The notes under the pieces were generated by a model. The model had not been told where the DNA came from. It searched no databases and worked only from the letters and a program-made list of their open reading frames with translations. From Chlorokybus atmophyticus (Eukaryota > Streptophyta > Chlorokybophyceae > Chlorokybales > Chlorokybaceae), in contig RHPI01001517.1 in the NCBI GenBank assembly GCA_009103225.1, forward strand, positions 18,911-82,910: a stretch of 64,000 nucleotides of DNA, given 5' to 3'. Shown here one piece after another: positions 34,534-48,315 of the stretch (the first letter of the stretch is position 1; each line of letters begins with the position of its first letter). The translations under genes and the position numbers were made by a program.

Positions 34534-36359
34534 CATGGACAGCTCTGTCCAAGCGCACGCGGAAGAGCCTTATGAGCGTACCCGTCTCAGGAATCTTGTC
34601 AAACTCATCTTGCAAGTCTTCTGCGCACTCATATGGAGACTCGTTGTTGAAAAAAGCGCGCAAATGGACAGGTGCACTTGTGGCGTCGGTAAATCGCAGT
34701 CCCATTGTGTTGTCTGCAAGCACCCAACCACCTCACAACATGACTACCACATAAATTGTATGCAATTTTGGTTGTGTGCGTATGCACTTGCTGTTGTTTT
34801 GAAAGTACAGAAAATACATGCATTCTGTGTACTCAACTGGAGGGTGCCAAGCAGATCAAAGCGGACAGCAGCGCCCCCATGCCATCCGGGTCTTCATTTC
34901 TGCTCAGGTTGATTCCAAAGCGGAGTCCGGAGTATTGGGTGAAGGCATCCTTTTGGCTTTTGTACTTCGTGAAGACAAACACATCCTCGGTCAGGCTGGC
35001 GCTGGCCAGGTTGAAACCTTGACTGAACCAAGCCTACCAAGCCTTCCCGACCGATGGCTGGCATACCCTGCAGAAAAGGCACGAGATGGGTGTATGCATG
35101 TGTGCTGCGCTTGTGAAAGTGTGTGTGCAGCCACCCACGTGCCTGCCTGCCTGCATGCACATCATATGTGCAGCCACCCATGATTGGTGGCTGCATGGCA
35201 AAGCGCGTGAATATGTAAGTGCACGGTGTTGTTCGCTGTATGTCTTTGGTTTTTGTCTTGAGGAGGGGGGTTCATGCACGCACATGGGCGCACGCATGCA
35301 TGAGTGAGTGCGCATATGTGAGCATGAATGCATGCGTGTGGTTTGTGCATAAGTGCGTGCATGGGTGCGTGCATAAGCACTTGGAATGGACAAGCCGCAA
35401 CCAAGAGCCTTACCACTATGGGAAGATTGCATTGCATGCCTGTCCAGCAGACAACCTTCTTCCGCACCCACCTGTGTCTCTCAGCTCTTGCAGCTCTTCA
35501 GGGCTCAACCCCATGCCACTGTCCAGGAACAACATCGGAGTAAAGGCCCCATCTGCACCTGCCTTGGCATCAATCTTCAGCGAAGTGCCAGTCCAGACGC
35601 CCTGCAATAGCAAGCTCTTGACCTATCAAACACTCCAGGGCGACCACATATCCTCACATGTGTCTTTCATGCTCGCATAATTTACCTGCTTGTCGCGTGC
35701 ATGCTCAACCAGCTCGCGGATGAAAGCAAAGGCATGCCAGTGCGAACAACGCTTCCTGCGCAGAGTTTTGAATGATGTACAGAATACACCATACAACATT
35801 TCTACGTAGTGACAACCTAACTGACCAACTGCAGAAGTCAACTTTCCCCCTTACTGTCGGCCGTACACAATGCACAAACGCGGAAAACGTGCACAAACCT
35901 CAACAAACGTAGTATGTAACACTCTCACCCGTGTAGCTGCCTCAATGCAGAAGCACTGTACGCCAGGGCCAGTCATAGTAATAGTGCAAACAACAACAAA
36001 TATGTTTCTCTGGCTGCTGAGTCGCAAAGTGTTGCGTCACACACCAAGCGCTGTTTCTGTCGGTCAGGTGACCTTGCGCCACACAAAGATCCATGAAACA
36101 GTTCTCGAGCTGGTTTCCCCTCACTGTCACCAGCAACATAGTCACAATGCACAAACGCCACCGGGGTGCCTGCACCTCCAGAAGCCTTCTGCTGAGTAGC
36201 ATGCATGCCCTAAGGAATGATGTTGTTTGATAGTCAAGGGGGCAACGCGTTTAGAACATGAGGGCCACCATGCCAGCACCACGAAACCGCTCTACTTGAT
36301 GCATGCAATAACTACATGTTGCAACCTGACTATTACTACTACTACTACTACTACCACTA

Positions 36360-36398
<39 letters not shown>

Positions 36399-36509
36399 TT
36401 TCTTCTTCAGTCATGCAGTAAAGACAATCTCACCTGCGTGCTCTTGGTTGGTGGACTTGATGGTCTTGCGCAGCCATGGCCAGCTGGTCGCCCGTGTGGC
36501 TTCCTCCAT
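34534..36509 (-). pseudogene. MORC-type ATPase, copy C (truncated, frameshifted)
   Basis: Exons read downward: 36509-36433, about 35760-35690, about 35601-35474, about 35075-34834, about 34716-34534. Only the N-terminal half remains. Motif I reads ELVEHARD, so the Asn that chelates Mg2+ in GHKL ATPases is His; motif II reads LDSGMGLSP, with Asn changed to Ser; motif III has five extra bases against copy A and shifts the frame. The first exon has lost two bases near its end compared with copy B. Synteny of flanks and introns shows it arose with copy B by tandem duplication. Confidence 0.75.
36327..36400 (+). repeat. (TAC)n microsatellite
   Basis: About 24 TAC triplets with three interruptions by CAC, in the first intron of MORC copy C; absent at the matching place in copy B. 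Confidence 0.95.
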
Positions 36510-36941
36510 GCTCTTGACGCCAGCTACCACGCCAACACACACAAGGAACACAAACATATTCAAGCAACAGCTGTGCTCTTACCGTCAGCGCACAAACTGC
36601 ACATGCAGCAACGCTGGTTGGGGCCAGCACGAAGCAGTTGAGCCTTGCCGCCTGCATACCTTGCACCCGGCTCTCAAGCGCTCGCTGTTGAGGATTGGAT
36701 GCTCCAAGCAGGCAGCCAGGCAGCCCTTTCCTATCCTCAGCTTCCTCCACGCAGAAATGCCTGCTACGCTCACAGCAGGCACGCAGCAGCAACCACGTTC
36801 AGCTCAGCAAGCGGGACAGAAGCAACTCCCAAACGTCAAGTCTGCCGAGGCAGCGCCGCCGCCGTCGCTCCCTCCACCGCCAGCAAGCGGTGCACTTCTG
36901 CGGAGAGCTTTGAGCGCTCGAACCTTGTCAAGCTTGCCTAC

Positions 36942-37310
<369 letters not shown>

Positions 37311-37880
37311 NCGTTGCGGTGACGCATGCTGAACATGATGTGACTCTCAGCAATGACATGGTTGTCATGCTGCTCATGCAGCGACAACATGCTGACTTCT
37401 GGTACTGAGTATGGCAGGGCTGTGGTCGTTGTCTTGCCTTGTGTGCAATTCGTGCTTGCCTGTAGCTGCCTACTGCGTGCGTGCGTGCGTGCGTGCGTGT
37501 TCTGTTTGAATGCGTGAGATGAATAGTGAGTACAAGATACGTAGGCACAACGAACCAGGTTGTGTGTGTGTCACAGCGGCATGCATGCATTCACCTGACA
37601 AAACTGCGCCACCTATGCGTAGTTATGCAGTCAGGCCAGCAGGCAACACCTATATTGGACCAGCGGCGGCAGGGGTTGATTGCGTGCATTGCTGACACTC
37701 AGTTGGTAGGCACAGTCATCAGATGGAACATTACAAGCGAGGTACGACCATAAAAACAGCGCTATGGGCTTGCCCAAGCCCCCAGACTGTACAAGCAGCA
37801 CTGACAGCCAACACTAGCATGTCAGTGATAATGGAGGGTTGGAGCAGCACACAAACCACACGCAAACAGCAGGCAAGTAC

Positions 37881-37938
37881 CTGGTGCGGCCTCCATAAAT
37901 GCCATGCAGCTGCAAGGCACTTATGGAGGCCGCACCAG
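37881..37938. repeat. 18-23 bp inverted repeat
   Basis: 37881-37898 and 37921-37938 are perfect reverse complements; pairing extends to 37903/37916 with one mismatch, leaving a 12-nt loop. Confidence 0.9.
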
Positions 37939-38045
37939 CGGCAGCAGTGGTAGCAGACCACGCACCTGCAAGGTTGCACCGCAGCTACTGAAAATGCGGA
38001 GTGCAATTGCCCTGCATGCATGCAACCAGGATTATGAGCACTTGA

Positions 38046-38075
38046 CATTGCAAGTACACGGCTGTACTTGCAATG
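38046..38075. repeat. 13 bp inverted repeat with 4-nt loop
   Basis: CATTGCAAGTACA at 38046-38058 pairs perfectly with 38063-38075; loop CGGC. Confidence 0.85.
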
Positions 38076-39478
38076 GGAGCCCGCATAGGGTTGTTTTGTG
38101 GGGCTCAAGGTGACGACCAACAATACCACTGCTATTAACCAGTGCCCATCTTGTAGTTGCATATATGTGTGCATGCGTGCAACCGTGTACACACCATGCG
38201 GGGTGCAATGCGTGTGTCACTGAGTGTGTATGTGCGGGTGGACAGTCCGTCTGAACTGCATTGCACGCTGCTATTATTGCAGTTTGTGTAATCACTTGCG
38301 TTTATGCGTGCGTTGCGTATGTGCACAAAGATGGTATGTGTTGTCGACTACAAGCACACACCCAAAGGAGTCCCTAGCGCAGTGAAACAATGCTGGACAT
38401 TGAGAAACATTCAATAAGATACGATAATAGCCCCGATATGGCTTTGAATCGGTATATGATACATACAGGCACACAATGCATTGCACGCTATCAACAGGAA
38501 ACAAACACCACGCATTACAGAGGAGGCCTTGCAGACATTGACATCATAAGTGTCCAAAGATCAGAGACACGGTTCAACACATGTGCGCGCTGAGTGCCGT
38601 CCGGAATGGACAGGCGCACATCTACATTCAGCAATAAGCAGCAACGAGCTGACACTTTGTATGCCACATTCCGTCGAGGATATTTCTGCATCCAGGTCAA
38701 TAGGTTAGTCGGTCAGCTTGCCCTCCACATGAATATAGCCGCCAGAAGGTTGCAGGACGACTTGAGTCCGGAAGGGTCTGGCGCAGCTAGAAGAATGATG
38801 ATAGCTTGGTGGCTACTCTACCATATGGCATGTATGGCCGCTTAAAAACTGCTCTTGAAGCTAGCTACGTGGCGCAAGTTGAAGCGCAGGTTGAGTGTGC
38901 TAGATGCAGTAGCTTCTAGAGTAGAAGCATGTACAGCTGGCGGGTATAAAACCCGTGAACATGATGGCAATAAATGGTTTTATATGGTCTCCTGAAGCTA
39001 GTGTTGCGGCGTGTACTTGTGCATGTGTATGCTTGGCATCGTCCATCTCCAACACATGTAGCGCTGCTATTGATGGCATGAGTACCATAGCATACATGCA
39101 CCATTGCGTGAACAGAAGGACAATCTCTGTCCTGGGTTTATGTATAGAACCAGTTTGAGCAACACACATGAGGCGCACATGTGAATGGCACTTCAGCAGC
39201 AGCTCGGAACTGTGACAAAACCTCAGCATCTGCAACAGCTGCGTAGCATACATCGAGTCTGTATATGAAACAGGCTATCTGTGCGTGCCTGGCCCTGTGC
39301 ATAGCAGTGCACACTACATGTGCCTTGGTAGTGCACATGAACATACAGAAGAAGACAGCAGCAAAAGTTGAACACCAGGCACAACATGCCAGCTGTTTTG
39401 CAACTGCAGATATAGCCTGCTGACAAATGTTAATGGAGCAACCTGCCACACACGCCGCGGTCTACTGTTACACGAACA

Positions 39479-42400
39479 CTACCTCTTGCCTAGAAGTCTT
39501 GGGCCAACCTCATTGCATTTCTCAACGTACTCTGCTGTCTGCATTTCAACTAGGCGCGAGATGGTGCGAGATGATGCGAAGTATGTGAAGTTGTTGCCTG
39601 GCAGATCGGCAAGTGAGGTCTTCAGCCCTGTGCCGGACCACTCCATCCCTCCCACCATGGTTGCGCCACTCTGCCCAACCGCACCACCCTTGGTGTCCAC
39701 CCACATTTGCACGCCATGATCAGCAGGCGCCTCCACAGCAGCAGCTGCAAAATAGAAAGGGCAGTCGCAAACAACCAGTCAGCACCTACTAGGCGCTGCA
39801 CTGAAGCAGGGTTTGCACATGCCAAAGTTTGCAGTTCCTTTCTGCTGCGCAGAGGCATGTGCTACACACCTTGTCCACTATGCCCTCGCGAGCCAAGCCA
39901 CAATTTCCTGCTAGGCTTGCTCTTGGTAACAAGCTGCGTTCGCTCGGGCGTAGTTTCCAGAGACTTGACGTCTGGATCCATGGGGTCGTAACCCTGGCAC
40001 CCTTCTTCCCGCGTCCAGTCAAACAGCTTGTCAACGGGTGTCTCTGCTGATGCAACCAGCAGCATGTGATGCTCGTACATCACATCCACCAGGTTAATGA
40101 ACCGCCGAGCCTGCCATGAAAGCTTGCTCAAGACCACAACCTTAAGAAGTGCCACGCTCCAGGCATTCATTGAGATAAGATACAAAAGCAGAACTTGGAA
40201 CCACTACCTCTCCCTCCCGATACATTGTCAATCGTGGCACATTGTCAAGCACCAGTGCTTTGTACTCCGAGGTCAGAGCCAAGTAATCTGACACCCCAAG
40301 TGCAGCGCTTCGCCCGCACAACTGGTCAAAAGAAAATCTACAAACCTCGTTGTCCACTTGGGCAGGCACTGCGGAACACGTCAAGTCAGTGAGCGATACA
40401 CAATAAAGACAATACCAAATGTGCAACTCACCTGCAAGCTTGCGACCCATCATGACAGGAATCACCCTGGGCTGAGGTGTTGTTGTGCCAGCAAGTCGCT
40501 TGAAAACGGTGTCCATGTGCCTGAGACAGATTGATAACACGGCACATCAGCAAGTAACAACCTACAAACTTGCCAGCCATATACACACATGAGCCACCGC
40601 AGCTTACCTTTGCACATCAGGTGTCAACGGGGCGTTGAACACTGTTGCGATGCGCTGATTGCGGGAACGGTAGTCAATGGTGTCTGACAGGTCATACACT
40701 TCACATTTCTGCTTGACCTCCGCTATAAATGGCAGAAACTGCATGCATACCACATTCAGCCAACTAAACAAAAGGTAAGCGTGGATTGCTTGTCCATACC
40801 AGCTGACGGTTCAAGCCGTTCTTGTACAACTCATCTGGACTACGGTTGCTGGTAGCCACCACAACACAACCATTCTCGAACAAAATGTCAAACAACCGTC
40901 GCAAGAGCAATGCATCCGCGACGTCTGTCACCTCAAGCTCGTCAAAACACAGCAGCTTGGCACTGCTTGCAATTTCCTGCGCAACCTGTACACATATACA
41001 TAACATTGTTGACAAGGAAAATGAGAGGAGTTGACCAGCTGTAATTAACGCCACCAGATCAGTGCGTTCCTCACCTTCGGGACAGGATCACCAGAGGTAG
41101 TCTTGGCAAGCTCATGGATGCGGTGGTGAACATCAAGCATGAAAGAATGGAAGTGCACTCTGCGCTTGGCTTCCACAGGAGCGCAGGTATAAAACAAGTC
41201 CATCATCATTGTCTTGCCAGTGCCTACACCACCATACATGTATATGCCACGTATGCTTGGCGGAGGTGACGATGAAAACCAACTGGACAGCCAACCCCTG
41301 CAGCCATCTCAGCCATCAGTGTGAGCACTACTTGTATTAACAAGAAAACCTGCCAGCAGCCTTGTAACACAATCCATGTTGCATGCAAGGTGCTGTCCAA
41401 CCAGCCTGGCAAGCAAGGACAAGGGCAAAAACAGGCACAACCTAGGACATTCGCTAACCTTGACTGGCCGGCATGGGTTTGTTTTTCAAGTTGATCGTAC
41501 AAACGTTGGAGGCCAGCCACGACCTCTACCTGCACATGCCACATTGTGTTCGACGCTTTCAAGCAAAGATTATGGCGCGCATGCTAAGCACAGTGGCGCT
41601 GATAACCTGCAGCTGTGATGACGCGTGCAATGTGCAAAACCATGATACCCACCTGGCGTGGATCACCAGGTCGCAGTTCTCCAGCATCTACCCGGCGGTG
41701 GTATTCTGCTAACGGCCCCTCAGCTACATGATCAGTGGCATCATGGATATCCTCGTCATCATCTTCATGCAGGACTGCAGCGCTGTGGTTGGCTTTAAAC
41801 TGGCCAGCATCACCACGCACACCAGCCCTATGCAAGTCTCGTCCAGAAGTGCTTGCAAAGCCTGAGCGGAGCACGGCAATTTAGCTTTTGTCCAAGGTCA
41901 ATAACCACTCGCAATGATGTCAGCAAGTGTGAGAGCGTTGTCAGCTATTGCATATGCGCTACCGGCAATCATCAGAACCAAAAGCCGGGAGGATGACATT
42001 GACACAACTAAGAAGCAAGGCACAATCTTGGACTGCGGTTGTTATGTGATTATGACCACGAGCCCCTGACCATAGCGAGACGCGTATATGTGGCATAGTC
42101 ACACCTTGTGTAGCTTTGCAGTGATGTTGGTGTTATGACGCTGCGTGCAGCACCCTTGCGGTGTTAACATGTAGTTGCAACAAATTCAGAACATGGATTT
42201 AAATACGTGCCCCTGAAGGATTGAAATGCTTTGTGCGGATAGTAGTTCAGAGCAGCTAAGGAAGTTTGTTACTGGCAACCAACACACCGATGACTTGCGG
42301 CGTGATGACCAACGGAACTGCCTGAGCAATGTTCCAAGACCACACCTTCAAACAAAGAACTGGACAGGCTAGCGTCCGCAGTGCTGCTACTTTGATTGCG

Positions 42401-42523
42401 AGCGTGCGTAGGGGCGGCGGCAGCGGCGGCGGCGGCGAAAGCTCGGCGAGTAGCAGGCAAGCTTCGCCTGGCTCCAGCGACAAAGCGCGCCCCTACGCGA
42501 ACAGCTCCGAGCACTGCCACCAT
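39479..42523 (-). CDS. AFG1: AFG1/LACE1-type mitochondrial AAA-like ATPase
   Basis: Ten exons, read downward: 42523-42346, 41861-41653, 41529-41459, 41297-41075, 40985-40800, 40738-40608, 40520-40432, 40368-40208, 40140-39870, 39744-39479. All phases agree; 594 residues; TAG stop. The N-terminus ([20 protein letters not shown], then AATRR-like and poly-Ala) is a typical arginine-rich mitochondrial presequence. Walker A is GGVGTGKT (about 175-182), Walker B is LLCFDEL (about 238-244) followed by [15 protein letters not shown], and sensor-like VVVATSNR. Later family blocks are [31 protein letters not shown] and [15 protein letters not shown]1 assists turnover of mitochondrially encoded respiratory subunits in yeast and animals. 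Exon 1 could instead end at 42310 (same phase). The start was chosen as the first ATG of a presequence-like frame. Confidence 0.95.
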
Positions 42524-44553
42524 GTCCAAACCCCAATAACCCGCACCTCCTCAACACTCTTGACAACGGCAGCCACAGCCCAACACTCCTGTCCCTTGAC
42601 TTGACCTCCCTGAGGGAGGCTCCCTCAACGTCAACAAGCGAACACCACCAGCTCCAGCCAACCAGCCCTTACACCCCAGTCAGCAGGCGGGCTTATCCCA
42701 CGGCTGTCGCAGACCAGTTCAGCGACCACTACCACACCAACACCCACGCCACCGTCTCCACCACAGCCGCCGGCGACGCCAATCCCAAAACCTAACGTTA
42801 GTCCTACTCTAGCTCGTCTGCACGATGTGCCAGCTGGCAGTCAGCATGAATCGTGCTCATCCATCAGCTGGATCGTAGTTATCCATACAGGTCAACTGAC
42901 CGTCAGCCCTGCGCTGATCCACGGACAATGGTTATCTTTAACCTATGATTAGCCGGATAAGGGTATAGGGCAGTGGACCGGTATAGCCTGACTACGCCAT
43001 GTACTTAGGCCGTTTATTATCGGCTATATTGGTTGATCGGCCTTGGTCAAACGCCGCTGCGGCGCCTTTGTGGCGGCATTATTGCGTTGATGTTAGCGTT
43101 GTTGACGGCGGCAGAGCGCAGATCAGTCGTCCGCATCACGACGGACGCGGCCGCCACGTCAGAGGGTGAGTCCGAACGTCGTTGGTACCACATTTGGTTG
43201 CGTGACTTGCCGCCCTTCAGCGTTGCCCTTTGTGCGCTTTTTCGACGCACGCCCGTAAACAGTGTTCAGCACACTGGCGGCCCAGCGTACACAGGTGTGG
43301 TGGTTGCAAGCATCAGTGAAACCACTTTACATGCACTTATGGTTGCCAATATATTGTACACGCATTGCACATAGCACATTGGCGCTTAGCATAGTGGAGC
43401 GTGATGGCCCCGGGCGTAACTGTGCTTGCCTGACCTGCTGATGTGGTGTATGTGATATGTGATATGTGCGTGCACGGACTGCATGTGTGAAATACGACTT
43501 ATACCCTATACATCTGCACGTATACGCTTGCACGTAGCATAATGATTGCTTCAATAGAGATTGGAGGTTGTCAGTTGCACCCCCTGGCCAAATTTATGAA
43601 GTTGTTTTGGTTTGTTGCTTGTATTATTGGCTTTCCACGTGCCCTACCTACTTCTGCATGAACTATCATATTGTATGCAAATACAGGAACGTGTATTTTC
43701 ATATGGTACTACTTAAAAAATAATTCAATATAATGCATTGGTTGTTATCGCATGTTTGCAGGTTCAATCAAAAATGAAATGCATGAATTGCATTAACGTC
43801 AATGAGGCTGATGCATTGATGCATTACGTTGATTAACTGTATATACTATATTATTGATAATGCGCTGTAAGCAACTTGCTGCCCCCCCCCACACCCACCC
43901 ACCCCTCTTTCTGAAAGTAAAGGGGGGAGGCAGGGGGGCATACAACCCCATTTCATTGCCCACCCACCCTCTTCTAGGGTGGGATTGAGGTGAGCGTGCA
44001 ATAGCGTGTTTGTCATAACTCGCTAAAATCCAGTATACCTCCTTGATGGGAGAAGGGGAGGGGAGGAAGTGTGCGTAATCATGCACACATGACGATCCGC
44101 ACATCAACATGTGATTGTACTTCATCTAGCATGATAATACTACCCCTCTTGTGTTACAAGTTCTGTTTTTAACACCCCCCCCCCCCCCCCNNNNNNNNNN
44201 NNNNNNNNNNNNNNNNNNNNNNNNNNNNNNNNNNNNNNNNNNNNNNNNNNNNNNNNNNNNNNNNNNNNNNNNNNNNNNNNNNNNNNNNNNNNNNNNNNNN
44301 NNNNNNNNNNNNNNNNNNNNNNNNNNNNNNNCCCCCCCCCCCCCCCTATCTGGAGTCATTAATATGTGTAACAACCCATTCAGCTTAACTCAGGAGATAA
44401 GTGGCAGGCTTTATGCACCAGCAGTTCACTCACAGTACAACCAGCGGAGACAAAACATAGTAAGCCGCACAGCATAACCACACCCTCACAATCAAGCAAG
44501 TCAATCAATCAAAACCACATGCCACGTCAATAATGGTACAACTCAATGAACAC
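42524..44553. other. Intergenic region with assembly gap
   Basis: 42524-42800 is the AFG1 5' side; CCTAACGTTAG occurs at 42791-42801. An open frame at 43033-43374 (+) is unrecognised. 43560-43850 is AT-rich. 141 Ns lie at 44191-44331, flanked on both sides by long C homopolymers. Confidence 0.55.
44191..44331. other. Assembly gap (141 Ns)
   Basis: Undetermined bases between C homopolymers at 44174-44190 and 44332-44346. Confidence 0.99.
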
Positions 44554-47500
44554 TCATTGCTGCGACTGTCTTTGTTCAAGCTGCTTGAGAAACACGTCAG
44601 CAACCGTAGGCTCTATCTCCCGCGCCTTGAGTAACACATGCTTTGCGTCTTCGTATTCATGCAACTGGCTGTGTATGCTGCAGATACAACATCGCGTAAA
44701 CAGCAGCAAGAGCTTGCGCGAAACGGGCTCCAGCATGGTTCATAAATGTAATACGAGAGAAGCTCAAACAACCGACACAAGGCCATACCTAGCAAGGGAG
44801 AACAAGATGCGTGCATCAGCCGGTCGCAATCTCGCCGCTTCTTCCAACAGCCCCTTTGCTGGTGCGTGGTCACCCTGCCAAAGCGTGACCCACCTCAAGG
44901 ACCACACAACACCACTACCATCACCACCCACCTCACCAACAATGCGCACACATCCAACATACAGACAACATCACACTCTCACCGCTTGTGCATGTGCCAC
45001 AGCAGCCCGATGCATTACGCTCGCCTTCCTCTCCCTCCCCTCCTCGTCCTCATCTCCCATCCCCGCAGCGGCCGCCGCCAGCAGGCGCGCGCCCTCCCCG
45101 CGCTCCCCGCGCCGCACGAGCAGCAAACCCAACGCGTAGCGCGCGGACACGTGGTTCGCGTCCATCGCCAACACGCGGGTCAACACGGCCTCCGCTTCTA
45201 CAAACTCACCTGCAGCCTGCTTGGCTGCCGCCAGCTGGCAGCAAACAGCATTAGACAACAATGCAAGAAGCTTACATGTGGTATTGTTGTGTCAGGAGGT
45301 AACTAGATTCCAATCAGAGTCTTACTTGGAGTAACTCTGCAATCTGAGGTGTTTCTTGTCTCAGCGCTTGCGCGATGGTTCTCAGCTTATTACGCTTGTC
45401 TGCGCTGAGCACATCCTCTTTGCTCCTAATCAAATTACTACTCTCTGCTGATGGTGATGATGCTGTCTTTCTCAGCGGTGGCAAGCAAGCCAGCTGGCGT
45501 ACGCTCGGGACACGCAGCGCGAGGGTCTACACAATGCATGATGTATGTCACAACCTAACATTAAGTACACATACATTGTGATGCATGAGAGATGACGAGA
45601 TTGCGTGTGCATGTTATGGTACTTGTGTGAGGGAGAGGGCGTTGTGCGAGGCCCAATACAGCAACACGCCCTGCGGGAGTGCCGTTCCCGCACAGAATAT
45701 TGGCACCGAGAGCGCTTGCAGCCCGCGCTTATACACCTACGCACATACGTTGGTTTCACAAGTACAACGTTGTACCCGCACACAGTATGTGCACACCAAG
45801 TGTGATTGGATGTCACACATATGCACCTTCTGCACGATCCACGCAAGTGTCTTGGTTTTGGCTGGGCTCTTGCCAAACAACAGGTTTGTGTTAGTCAAGA
45901 ATAGCGTGCACACGACGCCCGGGAGGATCAAAGCTGTCACGCCGAAAGCCGGCATCGAGAGGTCGCGGAACCACAACACGCCCTCCTGATTGCATGTTGG
46001 CATGTGTTGAACCATTATTGCTGAACCATGTTGGGAAAGCTATGACGTAGAGAACATGGGACTGTTTGGCTTACTGTTGCAAACCCTGGAGCGTCAATGG
46101 CGGCGAGATGACGCACGGCCAACGTGCCCAACACCAACACTGGAACCTGCATTGCACCACACATCCACACACAACACACGTCTGTCTCAACATGCCCACA
46201 TAATCTTTGTACATGGCGCGTGCGCCCGCATACATAGTGTTTCATTATACACACAGTTTGTTTAGAGATACACGTCACCTGTGCGAGAAACCCAACAGTC
46301 CAGAGGGGGTGAGCCCCATGTCTCTTGTGTTTATGTTGCTTGCGTGCGATTGTATATGCTTGGCGCAGGGCCGCGGACGTGGCGAGGGTCGGGTTGGCGG
46401 CACGTGCTGTTGATGATATTATAGGGTGAAGTTGTGTCAAGGCGAACACAAAGAGTTTATGTTGTTTCACTCCATGTCTTGCCTTGTGTGATGGCGGAGA
46501 AGATGCCGTCTGTTGCACGCAGCTGGCGCAGAGTTATTGGCAACAGAGCCGCGCGGATTGCAGCAGCTGAGACAGGGATGAAAGCCCACCTGTGCGCAAA
46601 TATAACCATGGGTTATATCTACCTGCATCTTACCAGCTTGGCATGCGGTTGTGCACATGTGTCTGCACAGAATGTGCATGCACACGCATAGGTACGACAC
46701 GTGCATGTGAGCGAGTCAATAGATGCGCGTGTGCGAGTCTGACTGCAAACATACATGCACGGACAAAGGTCAACCGCATGTCTGTGATTGTGGATGTAAG
46801 TGTGCATGTCTTGTCAGCAAACACATACCCACACAGACAACATGTGCACGTGACTATGCAATTGCACACATACACACATACCGCCTAAGCGCATAGGGTG
46901 TTTGAGTACATATGTGTATGTACAAAGAATCCCTTGCCCCCCCTCCCCACCATCACCACACGTGCACACGCATGCGCAATATGCCTATGTAGATGTGTTG
47001 CGCACATTGACTTACGCACCCGCACTTACTCGCATTCACGCAGACGCAGTTGTGGGTGTACATAGTCGTGCGTATCTAATTATTATTATATGCAGTCCAC
47101 CACAACCACTTGCGCATTGCGTGCGCATGCGCGCGTGATTGTGGTCAGTGAGTGTGCGTGTCTGTATGCAAACACACACGCATGCACAGACAATGCACTT
47201 ACCAACGCGCATATGCATGCATATGAATTCGTGTATAGGGGGCACACAGAAGTATATACACCCAATGAAATCACTACGCAGCTCGTCATAGCCATGCAGA
47301 AGTGCACCCCACTTCAAACCCACTTCAATCCCCACTTCAATCCCCGAGCAGCAGCCTGCAGCCCATCTACACAATTACAGCAAGCAACAACACGAACAAC
47401 AACGTACTTACCAGGGCAGGCCTGAGGCAGCGTGGAGGGTTTGCAACCCGGCGGCCGCCGCCTCCACAGCGCCGTGGTACCGCCTGTGCCAGGGGCTAAG

Positions 47501-47668
47501 AGTAGCAGAGTGCACAGGGAGCCGCCCTGCTAAAAGTGGCGATGACAACGACGACGACGACAACGACGGCTGCGACGACGATGAGCCCCTCACTGCCACC
47601 GCCCGCAGCCTGCTCACCGCCGCCGCCGCCCCCCGCATGGAAGCACACTGTGTGGGCGTCCGTCTCAT
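44554..47668 (-). CDS. OXA2: Mitochondrial inner-membrane insertase with TPR tail, OXA2-like
   Basis: Ten exons, read downward: 47668-47412, 46589-46471, 46406-46279, 46146-46075, 45985-45827, 45736-45623, 45526-45326, 45234-44983, 44874-44789, 44677-44554. All phases agree; 503 residues; TGA stop. A Ser/Ala/Arg-rich presequence (1-80) leads into the YidC/Oxa1/Alb3 core: SGLPWWAFIPVSAAAIRA, then VPVLVLGTLAVRHLA, EGVLWFRDLSMPAFGV, ILPGVVCTLFLTNTNL, SVPIFCAGTALPQGVLLYW and ALRVPSVRQL. Residues about 355-503 are TPR-like (FVEAEAVLTRVLAMDANHVS, APAKGLLEEAARLRPADA, YEDAKHVLLKAREIEP). An Oxa1 core plus C-terminal TPRs is the plant OXA2 arrangement, which serves cytochrome c oxidase assembly in Arabidopsis. 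An alternative in-frame start is at 47638. The exon-2 donor may be GT at 46470 or a GC site a few bases upstream; both are phase 1. Confidence 0.93.
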
Positions 47669-48315
47669 GCCTTGGCGATTTTAGGACCATCGCTTGGCAT
47701 CGTGCCCTCGGCACTGAGAGGCGCTAAAGGGAACCCCCCTCCCTCCCCCTCTAGGAGCAAACTCAAGTGTCTGATGGCCCGCTTGTTCATCAGGGGGAGT
47801 GTTAAAGGCGGTGTGAGCACAGTAAACTGCATCAGCAGCACCGCCATGAGCAGTGGTTGCAGTGCTACGCGTGGCAAGCTTACACCTCCTTAGTAGGTGT
47901 TGAGCACCATGGTTGGTGGGTGTCGTTGGTTTGAGCAGCTATTGCAAGGTATAATACAATGGGGCACACAATGCCTTGTGTTCGTAGGTCTGGTGGGGAC
48001 GGTTGACCAACATGTGCGGCATGGCTTACAGCATCGACATCTTGTGCGTGTCCACAACAGCGCGCAAACCAACTTGATACAAGCTGTGGACTTGTTGTTA
48101 AGACCATAAGGGTAATCTTACGCTCCAACACCCGCCGCTAGATATGACGTTTAAGGGTCAATTCCCCGTATCGTGTCATCACGCCTCTACACTGAACCAC
48201 CTACACAAGCAAGCCAATCCGCACACACATTATACAAGGAAGGACATATTGCAACACTCCAACCATACGTGCCAGCATGTTTTGGCCAAAAACTCCCATG
48301 TCCCTCATCAGACCG
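47669..48315. other. Intergenic region
   Basis: Between the OXA2 5' end and the 3' end of the next minus-strand gene; expected to hold the OXA2 promoter. Nothing else seen. Confidence 0.55.
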
